Shown here: piece after piece, positions 23,611 through 31,720 of the stretch
Layout of the letters: each line of letters opens with the position of its first letter
Position numbering within the stretch: the first letter of the stretch is position 1
Assembly: GCA_035703895.1 (NCBI GenBank)
Contig: DASSXJ010000228.1
Location: 1 to 44,790 of the forward strand
Direction: 5' to 3'
Origin: a bacterium
GTDB lineage: Bacteria; Sysuimicrobiota; Sysuimicrobiia; Sysuimicrobiales; Segetimicrobiaceae
DNA length: 44,790 bases
Program-made: the position numbers and the translations under genes
The notes under the pieces: generated by a model
What the model was told of the DNA's origin: nothing
What the model saw: the letters and a program-made list of their open reading frames with translations, nothing else
The model's database searches: none

Positions 23611-24470
23611 CGGCGCCCCGCTGGCTCCACCCGTGCCTCCGGGCGTGCGGGCTCGCGCTCATCGCCGCCGGGAGCGTGTTCCCCATCTACATGATCGCGA
23701 TTGAATCGCTGAAGTCCGTCCACGAGGACGTCACCGGAAATCCCTTGATCGTGCTCCATCCCACGCTGAAGTGGTATCTCGGCCTGTTCGACCCGGTCGT
23801 GTGGCTGCGCGGCGAGATCGCCGTTCAGAGCGTCCCGTTCCTCGTCTGGCTCGCCAATACGGCGATTGTGTTTGCCGGCGCGCTCGCCATCACGCTCGTC
23901 ACGAGCGTGATGGGGGCCTACGCCCTGGGGCGCCTCCGCCCCCCGGGGTGGCGCACCTGGCGGCGGGCCTTGTTCGCGACCTACCTGATCCCCCAGTCGC
24001 TTTTGTTTCTCCCCCTGTACACCCTCGTCTTTCGCCTCAATCTGGACGACAACTTGCTCGCCCTGATCCTCATCTACCCGATGCTCGCCGTGCCGTTCTG
24101 CGTCTGGCTCCTCTCTGCCTACTACCAGCGGCTCGATCCCGAGGTCGAAGAGTCTGCTTACATCGAAGGAGCCAGCCGCACGACGGCATTCCTCCGGATC
24201 ATCCTGCCCATGAGCTGGCCGACCGTGGTCGCGGCGGGCGTCTTCGCCTTGGGGGTGATCAGCAGCGACTCGATCTTCGCCGCGGTGTTCCTGCCGAACC
24301 AGTTCCACCAGACCCTCGCGGCCGGTCTCGGCACCATGGGGCCGAGCATGGACAATCTCTCGGTGGTGGCGGCCGTCAATCTGGCGGCGGGGACGGTCGT
24401 GCCGATCGCCGCCCTCTCGGCCGGGGCCTACGTGCGCGGGCTGACCGCCGCGATGGTTGAAGGCGCCTGA
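23607..24470 (+). CDS. Carbohydrate ABC permease, MalG-like (first tandem copy)
   Basis: 287 residues, the partner of the preceding permease, starting inside its last codons (ATGA). TM1 is 'GLALIAAGSVFPIYMIAIES', then 'LKSVHEDVTGNP', 'NTAIVFAGALAITLVTSVMG', 'AYALGRLRPPGW', and the EAA loop 'EESAYIEGASRTTAFLRIIL' with 'PMSWPTVVAAGVF'. It ends 'YVRGLTAAMVEGA', like its tandem paralogue at 25451. Structurally a standard CUT1 second permease. Substrate unknown. Confidence 0.92.
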   Translation: MTAPRWLHPCLRACGLALIAAGSVFPIYMIAIESLKSVHEDVTGNPLIVLHPTLKWYLGLFDPVVWLRGEIAVQSVPFLVWLANTAIVFAGALAITLVTSVMGAYALGRLRPPGWRTWRRALFATYLIPQSLLFLPLYTLVFRLNLDDNLLALILIYPMLAVPFCVWLLSAYYQRLDPEVEESAYIEGASRTTAFLRIILPMSWPTVVAAGVFALGVISSDSIFAAVFLPNQFHQTLAAGLGTMGPSMDNLSVVAAVNLAAGTVVPIAALSAGAYVRGLTAAMVEGA

Positions 24471-24512
24471 GCGCGTAGGGAATCCCGCGGGCCCCGTGGA
24501 AGGGGTCCGCGT

Positions 24513-25454
24513 ATGGCCCAGATGGTCGCGGCGCCCTCCGGCGCGAAGAACGGGCAGGTGTTTGGGAGGGGAGAGTTGGCGCGCCGGCGACACGACGTCG
24601 TCGTCGCGTACCTGTTGCTCGCCCCTGCGGTGTTGCTCGTCCTCGGCGTTCTCGCGTATCCTCTCGGCTGGCTGGTCGAGATCAGCCTGACCAACTCGTC
24701 GGTCCTGGACACGAGCACCAAGCTTGTATGGCTCGGCAACTACGCGGGATTCCTTCGCGACGCGGAGTTCTGGCGGGCGTCCGCCAACACGCTCGGGTAC
24801 CTCGCGATCACGGCCATCCTCAAGATGGCGGTGGGCGTGGGCATCGCGCTCCTGCTCGCACGTCCGTTTCCGGGGAGGCCGCTCGTGTTCGTCGCCACAT
24901 TCCTGCCGTGGGCGTACCCAGGCGGCCTCGGCGCGGTCGGCTGGTACTGGTTCCTGATCCCCCCCCTCCACTCCTCGTATTCTGTCTTCATGGGGGATCT
25001 GCACCTGTTCTTCGACAGCCGGCTGGGGGAGGGAACCTGGGGGTTCATCAGCCTGATCGCGTTCAACGTCTGGCGCGGCGGGTCGTTCGTCGGGATCTTC
25101 CTGCTTGCCGCGCTCAACGGGATCCCAGAAGATCTCTTCGACTATGCCACCACCGAAGTCAAGAACGCCTGGCGGAAGTTCTGGATGGTTACGGTGCCGC
25201 TGCTGCGGCCGTTCCTGGCGCTGGCGACGTTCCTCTCATTGACCGGGGCGGCCGTCGATCTGGGGAACGTCTATTATATATCCGGGTTCCGCAACGTGTA
25301 TCCGATCGTCTGGACGCAGGCGTTCCACCTCGCGCTGTTCGGGGGACAGTGGGGGCGGGCGGCGGCGCTGTCGCTCATCCTCATGCCCGTGCTGACCCTC
25401 ATCCTCTTCATCTGTTACCGCGTATTCGAGCCGCTCGAGGAGGACGTCGCGTGA
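24513..25454 (+). CDS. Carbohydrate ABC permease, MalF-like (second tandem copy)
   Basis: 313 residues, from ATG 24513 with GGAAGGGG upstream. Diverged copy of 22666-23610: compare 'VVVAYLLLAPAVLLVLGVLA', 'TFLPWAYPGGLGAVGWYWF', 'LHSSYSVFMGDLHLFFDSRL' and 'RNVYPIVWTQAFHLALFGGQ' with the matching segments there. EAA loop 'PEDLFDYATTEVKNAWRKFW'. It starts 42 bases after the first pair, so all four permeases may be one transcript. Confidence 0.92.
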   Translation: MAQMVAAPSGAKNGQVFGRGELARRRHDVVVAYLLLAPAVLLVLGVLAYPLGWLVEISLTNSSVLDTSTKLVWLGNYAGFLRDAEFWRASANTLGYLAITAILKMAVGVGIALLLARPFPGRPLVFVATFLPWAYPGGLGAVGWYWFLIPPLHSSYSVFMGDLHLFFDSRLGEGTWGFISLIAFNVWRGGSFVGIFLLAALNGIPEDLFDYATTEVKNAWRKFWMVTVPLLRPFLALATFLSLTGAAVDLGNVYYISGFRNVYPIVWTQAFHLALFGGQWGRAAALSLILMPVLTLILFICYRVFEPLEEDVA

Positions 25455-26317
25455 GGACGACCCGGCGCTTTCGCCGGCTCGTCCAGGGCGTCCTGCTCGT
25501 CCTTCTGGCCGCATACAGCATCTTTCCCATCTACATGGTCACGGTCGAGTCGCTCAAGACCGTCGACGAAGATGTCTTCGGCAGCCCCTTCTATGTCCGC
25601 CATCCTTCTTTGGAGTGGTACCAAAATCTCTTTGAAGAACACGAGTGGATGACCCACGCCAGAATCGTCACGCGCACGGTCCCGTTCCTGGTCTGGTCCA
25701 GGAACACCGCGATCGTCTTCAGCGCAGCGCTCGCGGTCATCCTGCTCAGCAGCCTGATGGCCGGGTACGCCCTCGGCCGCCTACGCCCGCCGGCGTGGCG
25801 AGGGTGGCGCCGGGTGCTGTTGGCGACGTTCCTCATCCCCCAGACGATCCTGTTTCTCCCGCTCTATAAGGTGGTGTTCCACCTCCACCTCGACGACAAT
25901 CTCCTGGCGTTGGTGCTGACGTATCCGATGCTGGCGATCCCCTTCTGCGCGTGGCTGTTCTCCGTCTACTTCCAGAAGCTCAGCCCGGACATCGAGGAAT
26001 CCGCGTACATCGAGGGAGCCGGCCGGTTCACCGCGTTCTTGCGCATCGTCCTCCCGATGAGCTGGCCCGTGGTCGTCGCCGCCGGGCTCTTTGCCCTCGG
26101 GGTGATCAGCAGCGACTTCATGTTTGCCGGTGTGTTCCTCCCCAACCAGTGGCATCAGACGATCGCGGCCGGGATGGCGACGATGGACGTGAGCCTCGAA
26201 GACCTCTCCGTGGTCTCCGGGATCAGCCTCGGCGGGCTCCCCGTCCTCCTGATCGCCGCGCTCTTCGCCGGCTCGTACGTGCGCGGGTTGACGGCGGCGA
26301 TGATCGAAGGCGCCTGA
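25451..26317 (+). CDS. Carbohydrate ABC permease, MalG-like (second tandem copy)
   Basis: 288 residues. GTG 25451 overlaps the upstream stop (GTGA). TM1 'GVLLVLLAAYSIFPIYMVTV', then 'ESLKTVDEDVFGSPF', 'YALGRLRPPAWRGWRR', EAA loop 'EESAYIEGAGRFTAFLRIVL', and end 'YVRGLTAAMIEGA'. Diverged copy of 23607-24470. Its last 95 bases overlap, antisense, with the dehydrogenase frame on the other strand, which seems to have lost its own 3' end there. Confidence 0.93.
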   Translation: MRTTRRFRRLVQGVLLVLLAAYSIFPIYMVTVESLKTVDEDVFGSPFYVRHPSLEWYQNLFEEHEWMTHARIVTRTVPFLVWSRNTAIVFSAALAVILLSSLMAGYALGRLRPPAWRGWRRVLLATFLIPQTILFLPLYKVVFHLHLDDNLLALVLTYPMLAIPFCAWLFSVYFQKLSPDIEESAYIEGAGRFTAFLRIVLPMSWPVVVAAGLFALGVISSDFMFAGVFLPNQWHQTIAAGMATMDVSLEDLSVVSGISLGGLPVLLIAALFAGSYVRGLTAAMIEGA

Positions 26318-27143
26318 CGCCGCCGAGGCTGCGGGTGAGCTCTTGGATCATCCGCGCGCTCAAGGGGACGAGGCGGGCAGGGAGGCCGAGGTCCCGCGCG
26401 AGAGCGAGCGCGAGAGCGGTATCCTTCACGAGGATGTCGAGGGAGGATCCGGGGCGGTAATCGCGGAGCCAGGCGGCGACCGTGGGCCAGTTCTCGACGA
26501 CCCACGTCGTCCCGGTGCACGTCCGCAGCACCTCCCACAGCCGCTCGGCCGGAACACCCTGCGCGGCGGCGAGGTCCGCGACCTCGCGCGCCGCCAGCAG
26601 GCTCGTGGTCAAGAGCACCTGGTTCGCCATTTTCACGGCGGTCCCGGCGCCGACATCGCCGACGTGCTCGATCTGCGACCCCATCGCGCCCAGCACGGGC
26701 CGCGCCGTCGCGAGGTCCTGGATCGAGCCGCCGACGATGATGGTGAGGGTGCCTGCCTCGGCGCGGGCCCGCCCGCCGCTGACGGGGGCGTCGAGGAACG
26801 CGAGGCCACGTTCCCGCGCGGCGGCGCCGAGCCGCCGCATCGACGCGACCCCGATCGTGCTCATCACAATCACGATCACGTCCGCCCGCGCTTCCTCAAG
26901 CACGCCGCCCGGGCCCAACACGACCTGCTCCGCCTGGGCGGGAGTCCGCACCATGACCACGATCGCATCCTGACCGCGCGACGCGGCGCCGACGGATCCG
27001 ACTCGCCGGCCCCCCACGGTCTCCAGGGCCTCGACCGCGGCCGCGCGGATGTCGTACCCCGTCACCTCAAATCCGCGGGCCGCGAGGTTCGCGGCCATGG
27101 GCAAGCCCATCTCGCCGAGCCCGATCACGCCGACCGTCTTCAT
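26223..27143 (-). CDS. 3-Hydroxyisobutyrate dehydrogenase-family enzyme with replaced C-terminus
   Basis: A beta-hydroxyacid dehydrogenase (3-hydroxyisobutyrate or tartronate-semialdehyde reductase type), 306 residues. NAD(P) motif 'GVIGLGEMGLPMAANLAARG', substrate motif 'FLDAPVSGGRARAEAGTLTI', 'GAGTAVKMANQVLL', and the catalytic Lys in 'SLDILVKDTALALALARDLG'. Homology ends near residue 269 ('SARMIQEL'). The last 37 residues are an Arg/Ser/Pro-rich tail with no family character, encoded mostly antisense to the end of the convergent permease. Family members normally have another 20 or so helical residues there. It may be inactive or partly active. The start at 27143 overlaps the amidohydrolase stop (ATGA). 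Confidence 0.82.
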   Translation of the reverse strand: MKTVGVIGLGEMGLPMAANLAARGFEVTGYDIRAAAVEALETVGGRRVGSVGAASRGQDAIVVMVRTPAQAEQVVLGPGGVLEEARADVIVIVMSTIGVASMRRLGAAARERGLAFLDAPVSGGRARAEAGTLTIIVGGSIQDLATARPVLGAMGSQIEHVGDVGAGTAVKMANQVLLTTSLLAAREVADLAAAQGVPAERLWEVLRTCTGTTWVVENWPTVAAWLRDYRPGSSLDILVKDTALALALARDLGLPARLVPLSARMIQELTRSLGGVRRLRSSPPSTRARTSRRRARRSGGRGARRG

Positions 27144-28321
27144 GCGGGCGCTCCCTGCGGCTCGAGATAGACGATCCGGCCACGACTCACGACCAGGCGC
27201 ACCCGGCGCAGCGCGGCGATGTCTTCGACCGGATCCCCCTCCACCGCGATCACGTCGGCGACCTTGCCCACTTCGACCGTGCCGAGCGAGGAGGCCAGGC
27301 CGAGGGCCGCCGCCGGCCACGCCGTTGCCGCCTGGATCGCGCGCATGGGAGACTCCCCGAGCCTCACGAGCCAGGCCAGCTCGTCCGCGAGGCACCCATG
27401 GAGCGCGTCCGTGCCGACGACGTATCGCATCCGCCGCGCGATCACCTTTCGCGTCGTCTCCAGCGCACGGTCGGCCAGCCGCCGGAGCCGTGCGTCGGTC
27501 TCGGGGTTACGCTCGAAGGCGTGCGCCCGCGGTCCGCAGAGCACGCCGGTGGTGAGCGTGATCAGCGTCCCGTAGCGCTGGACCAGGTCGAGGTCCGCGT
27601 CGGTCAGAAACCATCCGTGTTCGATGACGTCCAGTCCGCCGCCGATGGCGGCGGCGACCCCGGGTCCGCCGAGAAGGTGGGCCGCGACAGGGCGGCCGGC
27701 TTCGTGCGCCTGTCTGACGGCGGGGGCGACGTGAGCCTCCCCGTAATAGCATGTCGTCGGGTCGACCGAAGGGTTGCCCACGCCATCGGAGACGAAGAGC
27801 TTGACGAAGTCAACGCCGGCCTCGAGGTTGTCGCGCGCGGCCCGCTCGATCTCCTCGGGGTCGTCGGTCAGCACGGAGGCGACCGCCCCGCCGGAACATC
27901 GAGGCGATCGAATGGCGCGCCCCGCGGCGACCAACCGGGGACCGACGATCGCTCCTTCCTCGACGGCGCGCCGGACCGCGAGATCGATTCCATGGAGATC
28001 CCCGCACATCCGGACGCCCGTCACGCCGGCCCGGAGATCTTCGAGGATCCGGCTCACCCCGTTCGCCACGTACTCGCCCGCCGGCACCCGGACCTGCGCG
28101 GAGAGCTGGCCTCGGCGTGTGTCCAGGCCGAGGTGCGAGTGAAAATCCCACAGGCCGGGGAGCAGGCTGCAGCCGGGAAGAGACAGGACGAGCGGGTCAG
28201 GCGACGGTCCCAGGCGGCCGTCGACCCCGGTGACGCGGTCGCCCTCGATATCCACGCGCCCGGGACGGTGCGGTTGGTCTCCCGCCCCGTCGATCAGCCG
28301 GTCCGCCTCGATCCGGATCAC
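27140..28321 (-). CDS. Amidohydrolase-superfamily metal-dependent hydrolase
   Basis: A 393-residue enzyme of the imidazolonepropionase/prolidase-like branch. Metal ligands: H-x-H in 'GLWDFHSHLGLDTRRG', Lys in 'VDFVKLFVSDGVGNP', His in 'RPVAAHLLGG' and 'VIEHGWFL', and Asp in 'YVVGTDALHG'. The N-terminal small beta domain ('EADRLIDGAGDQPHRPG') and C-terminal 'GTVEVGKVADVIAVEGDPVE' complete the usual composite barrel. GTG start at 28321, 10 bases after the upstream permease. It is encoded with a sugar-type importer and a hydroxyacid dehydrogenase; the substrate is probably a cyclic amide, lactam or peptide-like ligand of that importer. Confidence 0.9.
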   Translation of the reverse strand: MIRIEADRLIDGAGDQPHRPGRVDIEGDRVTGVDGRLGPSPDPLVLSLPGCSLLPGLWDFHSHLGLDTRRGQLSAQVRVPAGEYVANGVSRILEDLRAGVTGVRMCGDLHGIDLAVRRAVEEGAIVGPRLVAAGRAIRSPRCSGGAVASVLTDDPEEIERAARDNLEAGVDFVKLFVSDGVGNPSVDPTTCYYGEAHVAPAVRQAHEAGRPVAAHLLGGPGVAAAIGGGLDVIEHGWFLTDADLDLVQRYGTLITLTTGVLCGPRAHAFERNPETDARLRRLADRALETTRKVIARRMRYVVGTDALHGCLADELAWLVRLGESPMRAIQAATAWPAAALGLASSLGTVEVGKVADVIAVEGDPVEDIAALRRVRLVVSRGRIVYLEPQGAPA

Positions 28322-28331
28322 CGGACGCCGA

Positions 28332-29231
28332 TCACTTCACCGCAGCGCTCGTGATTCCTGAGATGAACTGGTCCAGGAATAGACTGTAGAGCACGGCCAC
28401 CGGCACCCCGATCAGCAGGGCACCCGCCATGAGCGATCCCCAAAAGTACACATCCCCCCGGATCAGGTCGGTGGCGACCCCCAGGGGGACGGGTTTTTGA
28501 TCGCCCACCGACACGAACACGAGCGCGTACAGGAAATCCTGCATCGTCAAGGTAAACGTGAAGATCACCGCGGTGAGGATCCCCGCCCAGCTCACGGGAA
28601 TCACGGTCCGGACGAGGGCCGCGAAGCGGCTGCAGCCGTCCACCCTGGCGGCTTCCTCGATCTCGGGCGGCACCGTCTTGAAGAATCCGCTCAGGAGCCA
28701 GGTGCAGAACGGGATCGTAAACGTCGGGTAGACGAGCACGAGCCCCCATTTGCTGTCGAGGAGATGGGTCAACCCGAGGATACGAGAGAGCGGAATAAAC
28801 AGGAGGATCGAGGGGATCAAGTACCCGAGGAAGATCGCGATCCCCATGTTCTCCGCGCCGGGGAGGCGGAGCCGCGCCAGCGCGTAGCCGGCCGGGATCG
28901 CGGTCAGCAACGTGATCACCGACACCCAGAACGCGATCACAATCGTGTTGTAGAACCAGTGTCCGTATTGGGTATCGTGAAACAGGTAGGTGAAATGATG
29001 AAACGTCGGCTTTTGAATAAACCAGAACGGTGAGGCAAGGGGGTTGACCAGGTCGGCGTCCGTCTTGAACGCGGTCACGGTCATCCAAATGATGGGGAAC
29101 ACCGCGATGATGATGAACGGCAGCAACCCCGCATAGACCAGCACATGCTTGCGGAGCTCCCGCGCCTGCGTGCGCCGCACGGCGGCGGCGACTATGGACG
29201 GTTCGCGGCGCAGGGTCTCGACGCCGCTCAC
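28332..29231 (-). CDS. Carbohydrate ABC permease, MalG-like
   Basis: 299 residues, second permease of the importer fed by the binding protein at 30248. TM1 'VLVYAGLLPFIIIAVFPIIW', then 'MTVTAFKTDADLVN', 'NTIVIAFWVSVITLLTAIPA', 'GYALARLRLPG', EAA loop 'PPEIEEAARVDGCSRFAALV' with 'RTVIPVSWAGIL', and end 'FLDQFISGITSAAVK'. The GTG start overlaps the upstream permease stop (GTGA). Confidence 0.94.
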   Translation of the reverse strand: MSGVETLRREPSIVAAAVRRTQARELRKHVLVYAGLLPFIIIAVFPIIWMTVTAFKTDADLVNPLASPFWFIQKPTFHHFTYLFHDTQYGHWFYNTIVIAFWVSVITLLTAIPAGYALARLRLPGAENMGIAIFLGYLIPSILLFIPLSRILGLTHLLDSKWGLVLVYPTFTIPFCTWLLSGFFKTVPPEIEEAARVDGCSRFAALVRTVIPVSWAGILTAVIFTFTLTMQDFLYALVFVSVGDQKPVPLGVATDLIRGDVYFWGSLMAGALLIGVPVAVLYSLFLDQFISGITSAAVK

Positions 29232-30157
29232 AGCGCCTCACGCCTCCGGAGCGTCCGCAGCAGGAAAAACACGATGGGGAGCAGGATCGGGAACAGCACC
29301 AGGGAGATGGCCGCGCCGCGGCCCAACGCACCCGCTTGGATGCCGATCTCGAACGCGCGCGTGGGAAGGATCTCCGTGGAGTTCATCGGCCCCCCCATCG
29401 TCAGCAGGTAGATGATGCTGAGGTCCGAGAGCGTGAAGACCGTATCGAAGAGCAGGCCGACGAAGAGGATGGGGGCAATGATCGGCACGACGATGTAATG
29501 CCACCGTAGGAAGAAGTTCGCCCCGTCCACTTTTGCGGAGTCGAGGAGTTCCATGGGGACCGAGGACAGCCCGGCCATCAAGACGATCGCGCCAAACGGA
29601 ACTCCGCGCCAGACGTTGACCGAAATCACCGCCGACATCGCCAACCCGGGCTCCCCAAGCCAGTTCGGCCACCCGCTCATGAGGTGGAGGTGGTTCGCGA
29701 CCCAGTTGATCGTGCTGAACTGCGGGTCGAACGCCCACTTCCAGGCGAGAGCGGTGATGACGACGGGCAGCGTCCAGGGAAGGACGACGAGCGACCGAAT
29801 CAGCCGTCTCCCCCGGACCTCCTGTGTCAGGAGGACGCCCAGAATTCCCCCGAGGAGGGCTTTCGCGATCCCGGCGATGACCGTGAACATCACCGTGTTG
29901 CGTAGGGCTTGACGGAACGTGGGGTCTTGAAAGATCGCAATGAAGTTCTGGAACCCCACGAACCGGGCGACCTGGTTCCCCACGGACGCGTCGCTGAGGC
30001 TGAGGTAGAGGGAGAAGAAGAACGGCACCCCAACGAGGACGACCATGTAAATGATGGCGGGCGCCAGCATGGTATAGCCAAACGTGAGGCGTTCGCGGTT
30101 GAACCCGCCCCGCCTCACGTACACTCGAGACCCGGCCGTCAATTCGACGTTCGCCAC
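29228..30157 (-). CDS. Carbohydrate ABC permease, MalF-like
   Basis: 309 residues, first permease of the set. TM1 'TMLAPAIIYMVVLVGVPFFF', then 'SLYLSLSDASVGNQ', 'ALRNTVMFTVIAGIAKALLG', 'LVVLPWTLPVVITALAWKWA', EAA loop 'PMELLDSAKVDGANFFLRWH' and 'YIVVPIIAPILF'. Separated from the binding-protein gene by 90 bases that contain a stem-loop, a common way to lower permease yield relative to the receptor. Confidence 0.94.
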   Translation of the reverse strand: MANVELTAGSRVYVRRGGFNRERLTFGYTMLAPAIIYMVVLVGVPFFFSLYLSLSDASVGNQVARFVGFQNFIAIFQDPTFRQALRNTVMFTVIAGIAKALLGGILGVLLTQEVRGRRLIRSLVVLPWTLPVVITALAWKWAFDPQFSTINWVANHLHLMSGWPNWLGEPGLAMSAVISVNVWRGVPFGAIVLMAGLSSVPMELLDSAKVDGANFFLRWHYIVVPIIAPILFVGLLFDTVFTLSDLSIIYLLTMGGPMNSTEILPTRAFEIGIQAGALGRGAAISLVLFPILLPIVFFLLRTLRRREAL

Positions 30158-30192
30158 CCCGGCGTCCGCTTTACCCTCTCGTAGGGGCTTGT

Positions 30193-30231
30193 CCGCCGGT
30201 CTGCCACACGATCCCGCGGCGAGACCGGCGG
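30193..30231 (-). promoter_or_regulatory. Intercistronic stem-loop between binding-protein and permease genes
   Basis: Perfect 10-bp arms CCGCCGGTCT (30193-30202) and AGACCGGCGG (30222-30231) with a 19-base loop. Position after the receptor gene and before the permeases parallels malE-malF-type intercistronic hairpins that protect the upstream message. No U-tract follows, so full termination is unlikely. Confidence 0.55.
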
Positions 30232-30247
30232 GCCGTTGCGTCTCGGT

Positions 30248-31588
30248 TTACTTGTACTTGGCGTAGATGCCCTTGATCTGACCCAACCCCCACTTGATCG
30301 AGCCCTCCAGGCTGTCCCCGTGACAATATCTCGCCAGCATGTCGGGAAGGACAAATGTCGCGAGGACTTCCGCCGCAGGCGCCGCCGCGGGGCCCGGATA
30401 CCCGAAGACCAGCCCCACCTTGTCCCAGTCCTGCATCAGATCGAGCTTGGGCAGATGCTTCTCGATGCCCGGCATCGGCTTCTTGTACCACGACTTCAGG
30501 TACGGCATGTTATAGCCCTTGCTGGCCTCCAGCGAGAACTTGACGTCGCCGCCATACTGCTCGAGGAATGCCTTCGCCCCCGCCTGGTTCTTCGAGAAGT
30601 TCCAGACGGAGAGGACCGTGACGTCGACGACGGCCGCGCTCCGCGCCGGCCCCTTCGGCTCCGAGCCGGGGACGGCGGCGTTGATCGAGTTGAACAACGT
30701 GGGGTTGCTGTCCTCGACCGAAAAGAGAGACGAGAGCGCGTCGTGGATGTAGAGGGCCACCCCGGAGTCTAGATACCGGTTGTCGGAGACGTTGTCCCAG
30801 GAGAACACCTCCGAGGTCATGCCCTCCGACCACAGGGCCTTGCTGAACTGCATCGCGTCGCGGAGGGCCTTTGAGTCCCAGGCGACTTCCTTGCCGGACG
30901 GGTCGGTCTCATGCACCCCGAACGCATAGAACACCGCCCGCCAGTTGTGGTTGGCGTCGTTGCAGTGGGAGATGGCAAACCCGGTCGGATGGCCTTTGGA
31001 CTTCCCGATCCGCGCGGCGGTACGCATGTTGTCCCAGGTGCTTGGAGACGGCAGATTGTATTCCTTCCACAGGTCCCCCCGCCACATCACCGGGATCGGA
31101 ATATAGAACTCTGGCACCCCGTACCAATGCCCGTTGACCACGGAGAGGTTGGGTGCCATCGGGAGCCAGCCGCCGCCGGCCTTGCCGAGCTTCTCGCAGA
31201 TGTCCGAGACGTCCACCATGTGCTTGTAGTACAAGGTCGTCTGGATCTGCCCGTTCATCTGGAAGATATCGTGCCCCGCGCCCGCGGCGAGCTCGGAGGC
31301 GATGCGGGCCGGGAGGTCGTCGATGCTGATGTGGTCGACACGGACCTCGACCCCGTTGTCCTTTCCCCACTGGACGGCATACTGATCGAAGGCTTTGTCG
31401 TACGCGGGCACGAAGTGGCTCCACGTCAAGATCCGCAGCGCCGTGCCCTTGATCTGCGCGGGGGCCACTCCGACGTCCCACGGCGCCACCCGCCCGAGCG
31501 CCGCCGCGGCGACCCCGGTCCCTGCTGCCGTGAGGAATTGACGCCGGTTGAGCTTCTTGCGTGGGCGTACTTCGAGAGCGCGGTCCAT
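30248..31588 (-). CDS. Tat-exported carbohydrate-type substrate-binding protein
   Basis: A 446-residue family 1-type extracellular receptor. The N-terminus has a twin-arginine signal, 'KLNRRQFLTAAGTGVAAAAL', so it is exported folded. The mature part includes 'RILTWSHFVPAYDKAFDQYA', 'DDLPARIASELAAGAGHDIF', 'GVPEFYIPIPVMWRGDLWKE' and 'AAVVDVTVLSVWNFSKNQAG'. Such receptors bind sugars, polyols or related small solutes. GGGAGG precedes ATG 31588. It is the first gene of the importer operon, followed by two permeases, an amidohydrolase and a hydroxyacid dehydrogenase. Confidence 0.93.
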   Translation of the reverse strand: MDRALEVRPRKKLNRRQFLTAAGTGVAAAALGRVAPWDVGVAPAQIKGTALRILTWSHFVPAYDKAFDQYAVQWGKDNGVEVRVDHISIDDLPARIASELAAGAGHDIFQMNGQIQTTLYYKHMVDVSDICEKLGKAGGGWLPMAPNLSVVNGHWYGVPEFYIPIPVMWRGDLWKEYNLPSPSTWDNMRTAARIGKSKGHPTGFAISHCNDANHNWRAVFYAFGVHETDPSGKEVAWDSKALRDAMQFSKALWSEGMTSEVFSWDNVSDNRYLDSGVALYIHDALSSLFSVEDSNPTLFNSINAAVPGSEPKGPARSAAVVDVTVLSVWNFSKNQAGAKAFLEQYGGDVKFSLEASKGYNMPYLKSWYKKPMPGIEKHLPKLDLMQDWDKVGLVFGYPGPAAAPAAEVLATFVLPDMLARYCHGDSLEGSIKWGLGQIKGIYAKYK

Positions 31589-31605
31589 TCGCGAATCCCT
31601 CCCCC

Positions 31606-31623
31606 GGCTCCCAAATGGGAGCC
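31606..31623 (-). promoter_or_regulatory. Stem-loop in the 5' leader of the binding-protein gene
   Basis: GGCTCCC / GGGAGCC with loop AAAT, ending 17 bases before ATG 31588 and directly before the ribosome-binding site. It may stabilise the leader or modulate translation. No clear promoter was found in the 132-base gap upstream. Confidence 0.45.
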
Positions 31624-31720
31624 ACAGTTCTCCGGTGGCTAGCGCAGCCCCTCGCGAGAATGTACGTAGATACGATGTCGGTCGTTCCCGTCCCTCCCAC
31701 GGCGGGGGACCCCGATTCTA

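Larger units (their letters stand above)
22666..26317 (+). repeat. Tandem duplication of an ABC permease gene pair
   Basis: Two successive MalF-like plus MalG-like gene pairs (22666-24470 and 24513-26317) have the same order, nearly the same lengths (314+287 and 313+288 residues), GTGA or ATGA internal overlaps and matching protein ends (AAMVEGA and AAMIEGA). They are diverged copies, not recent identical repeats. Confidence 0.85.

Noticed and set aside
24471-24512. Possible terminator between the two permease pairs
   Set aside because: Only short GC-rich partial complementarity and no U-tract; the four permease genes may be one transcript.
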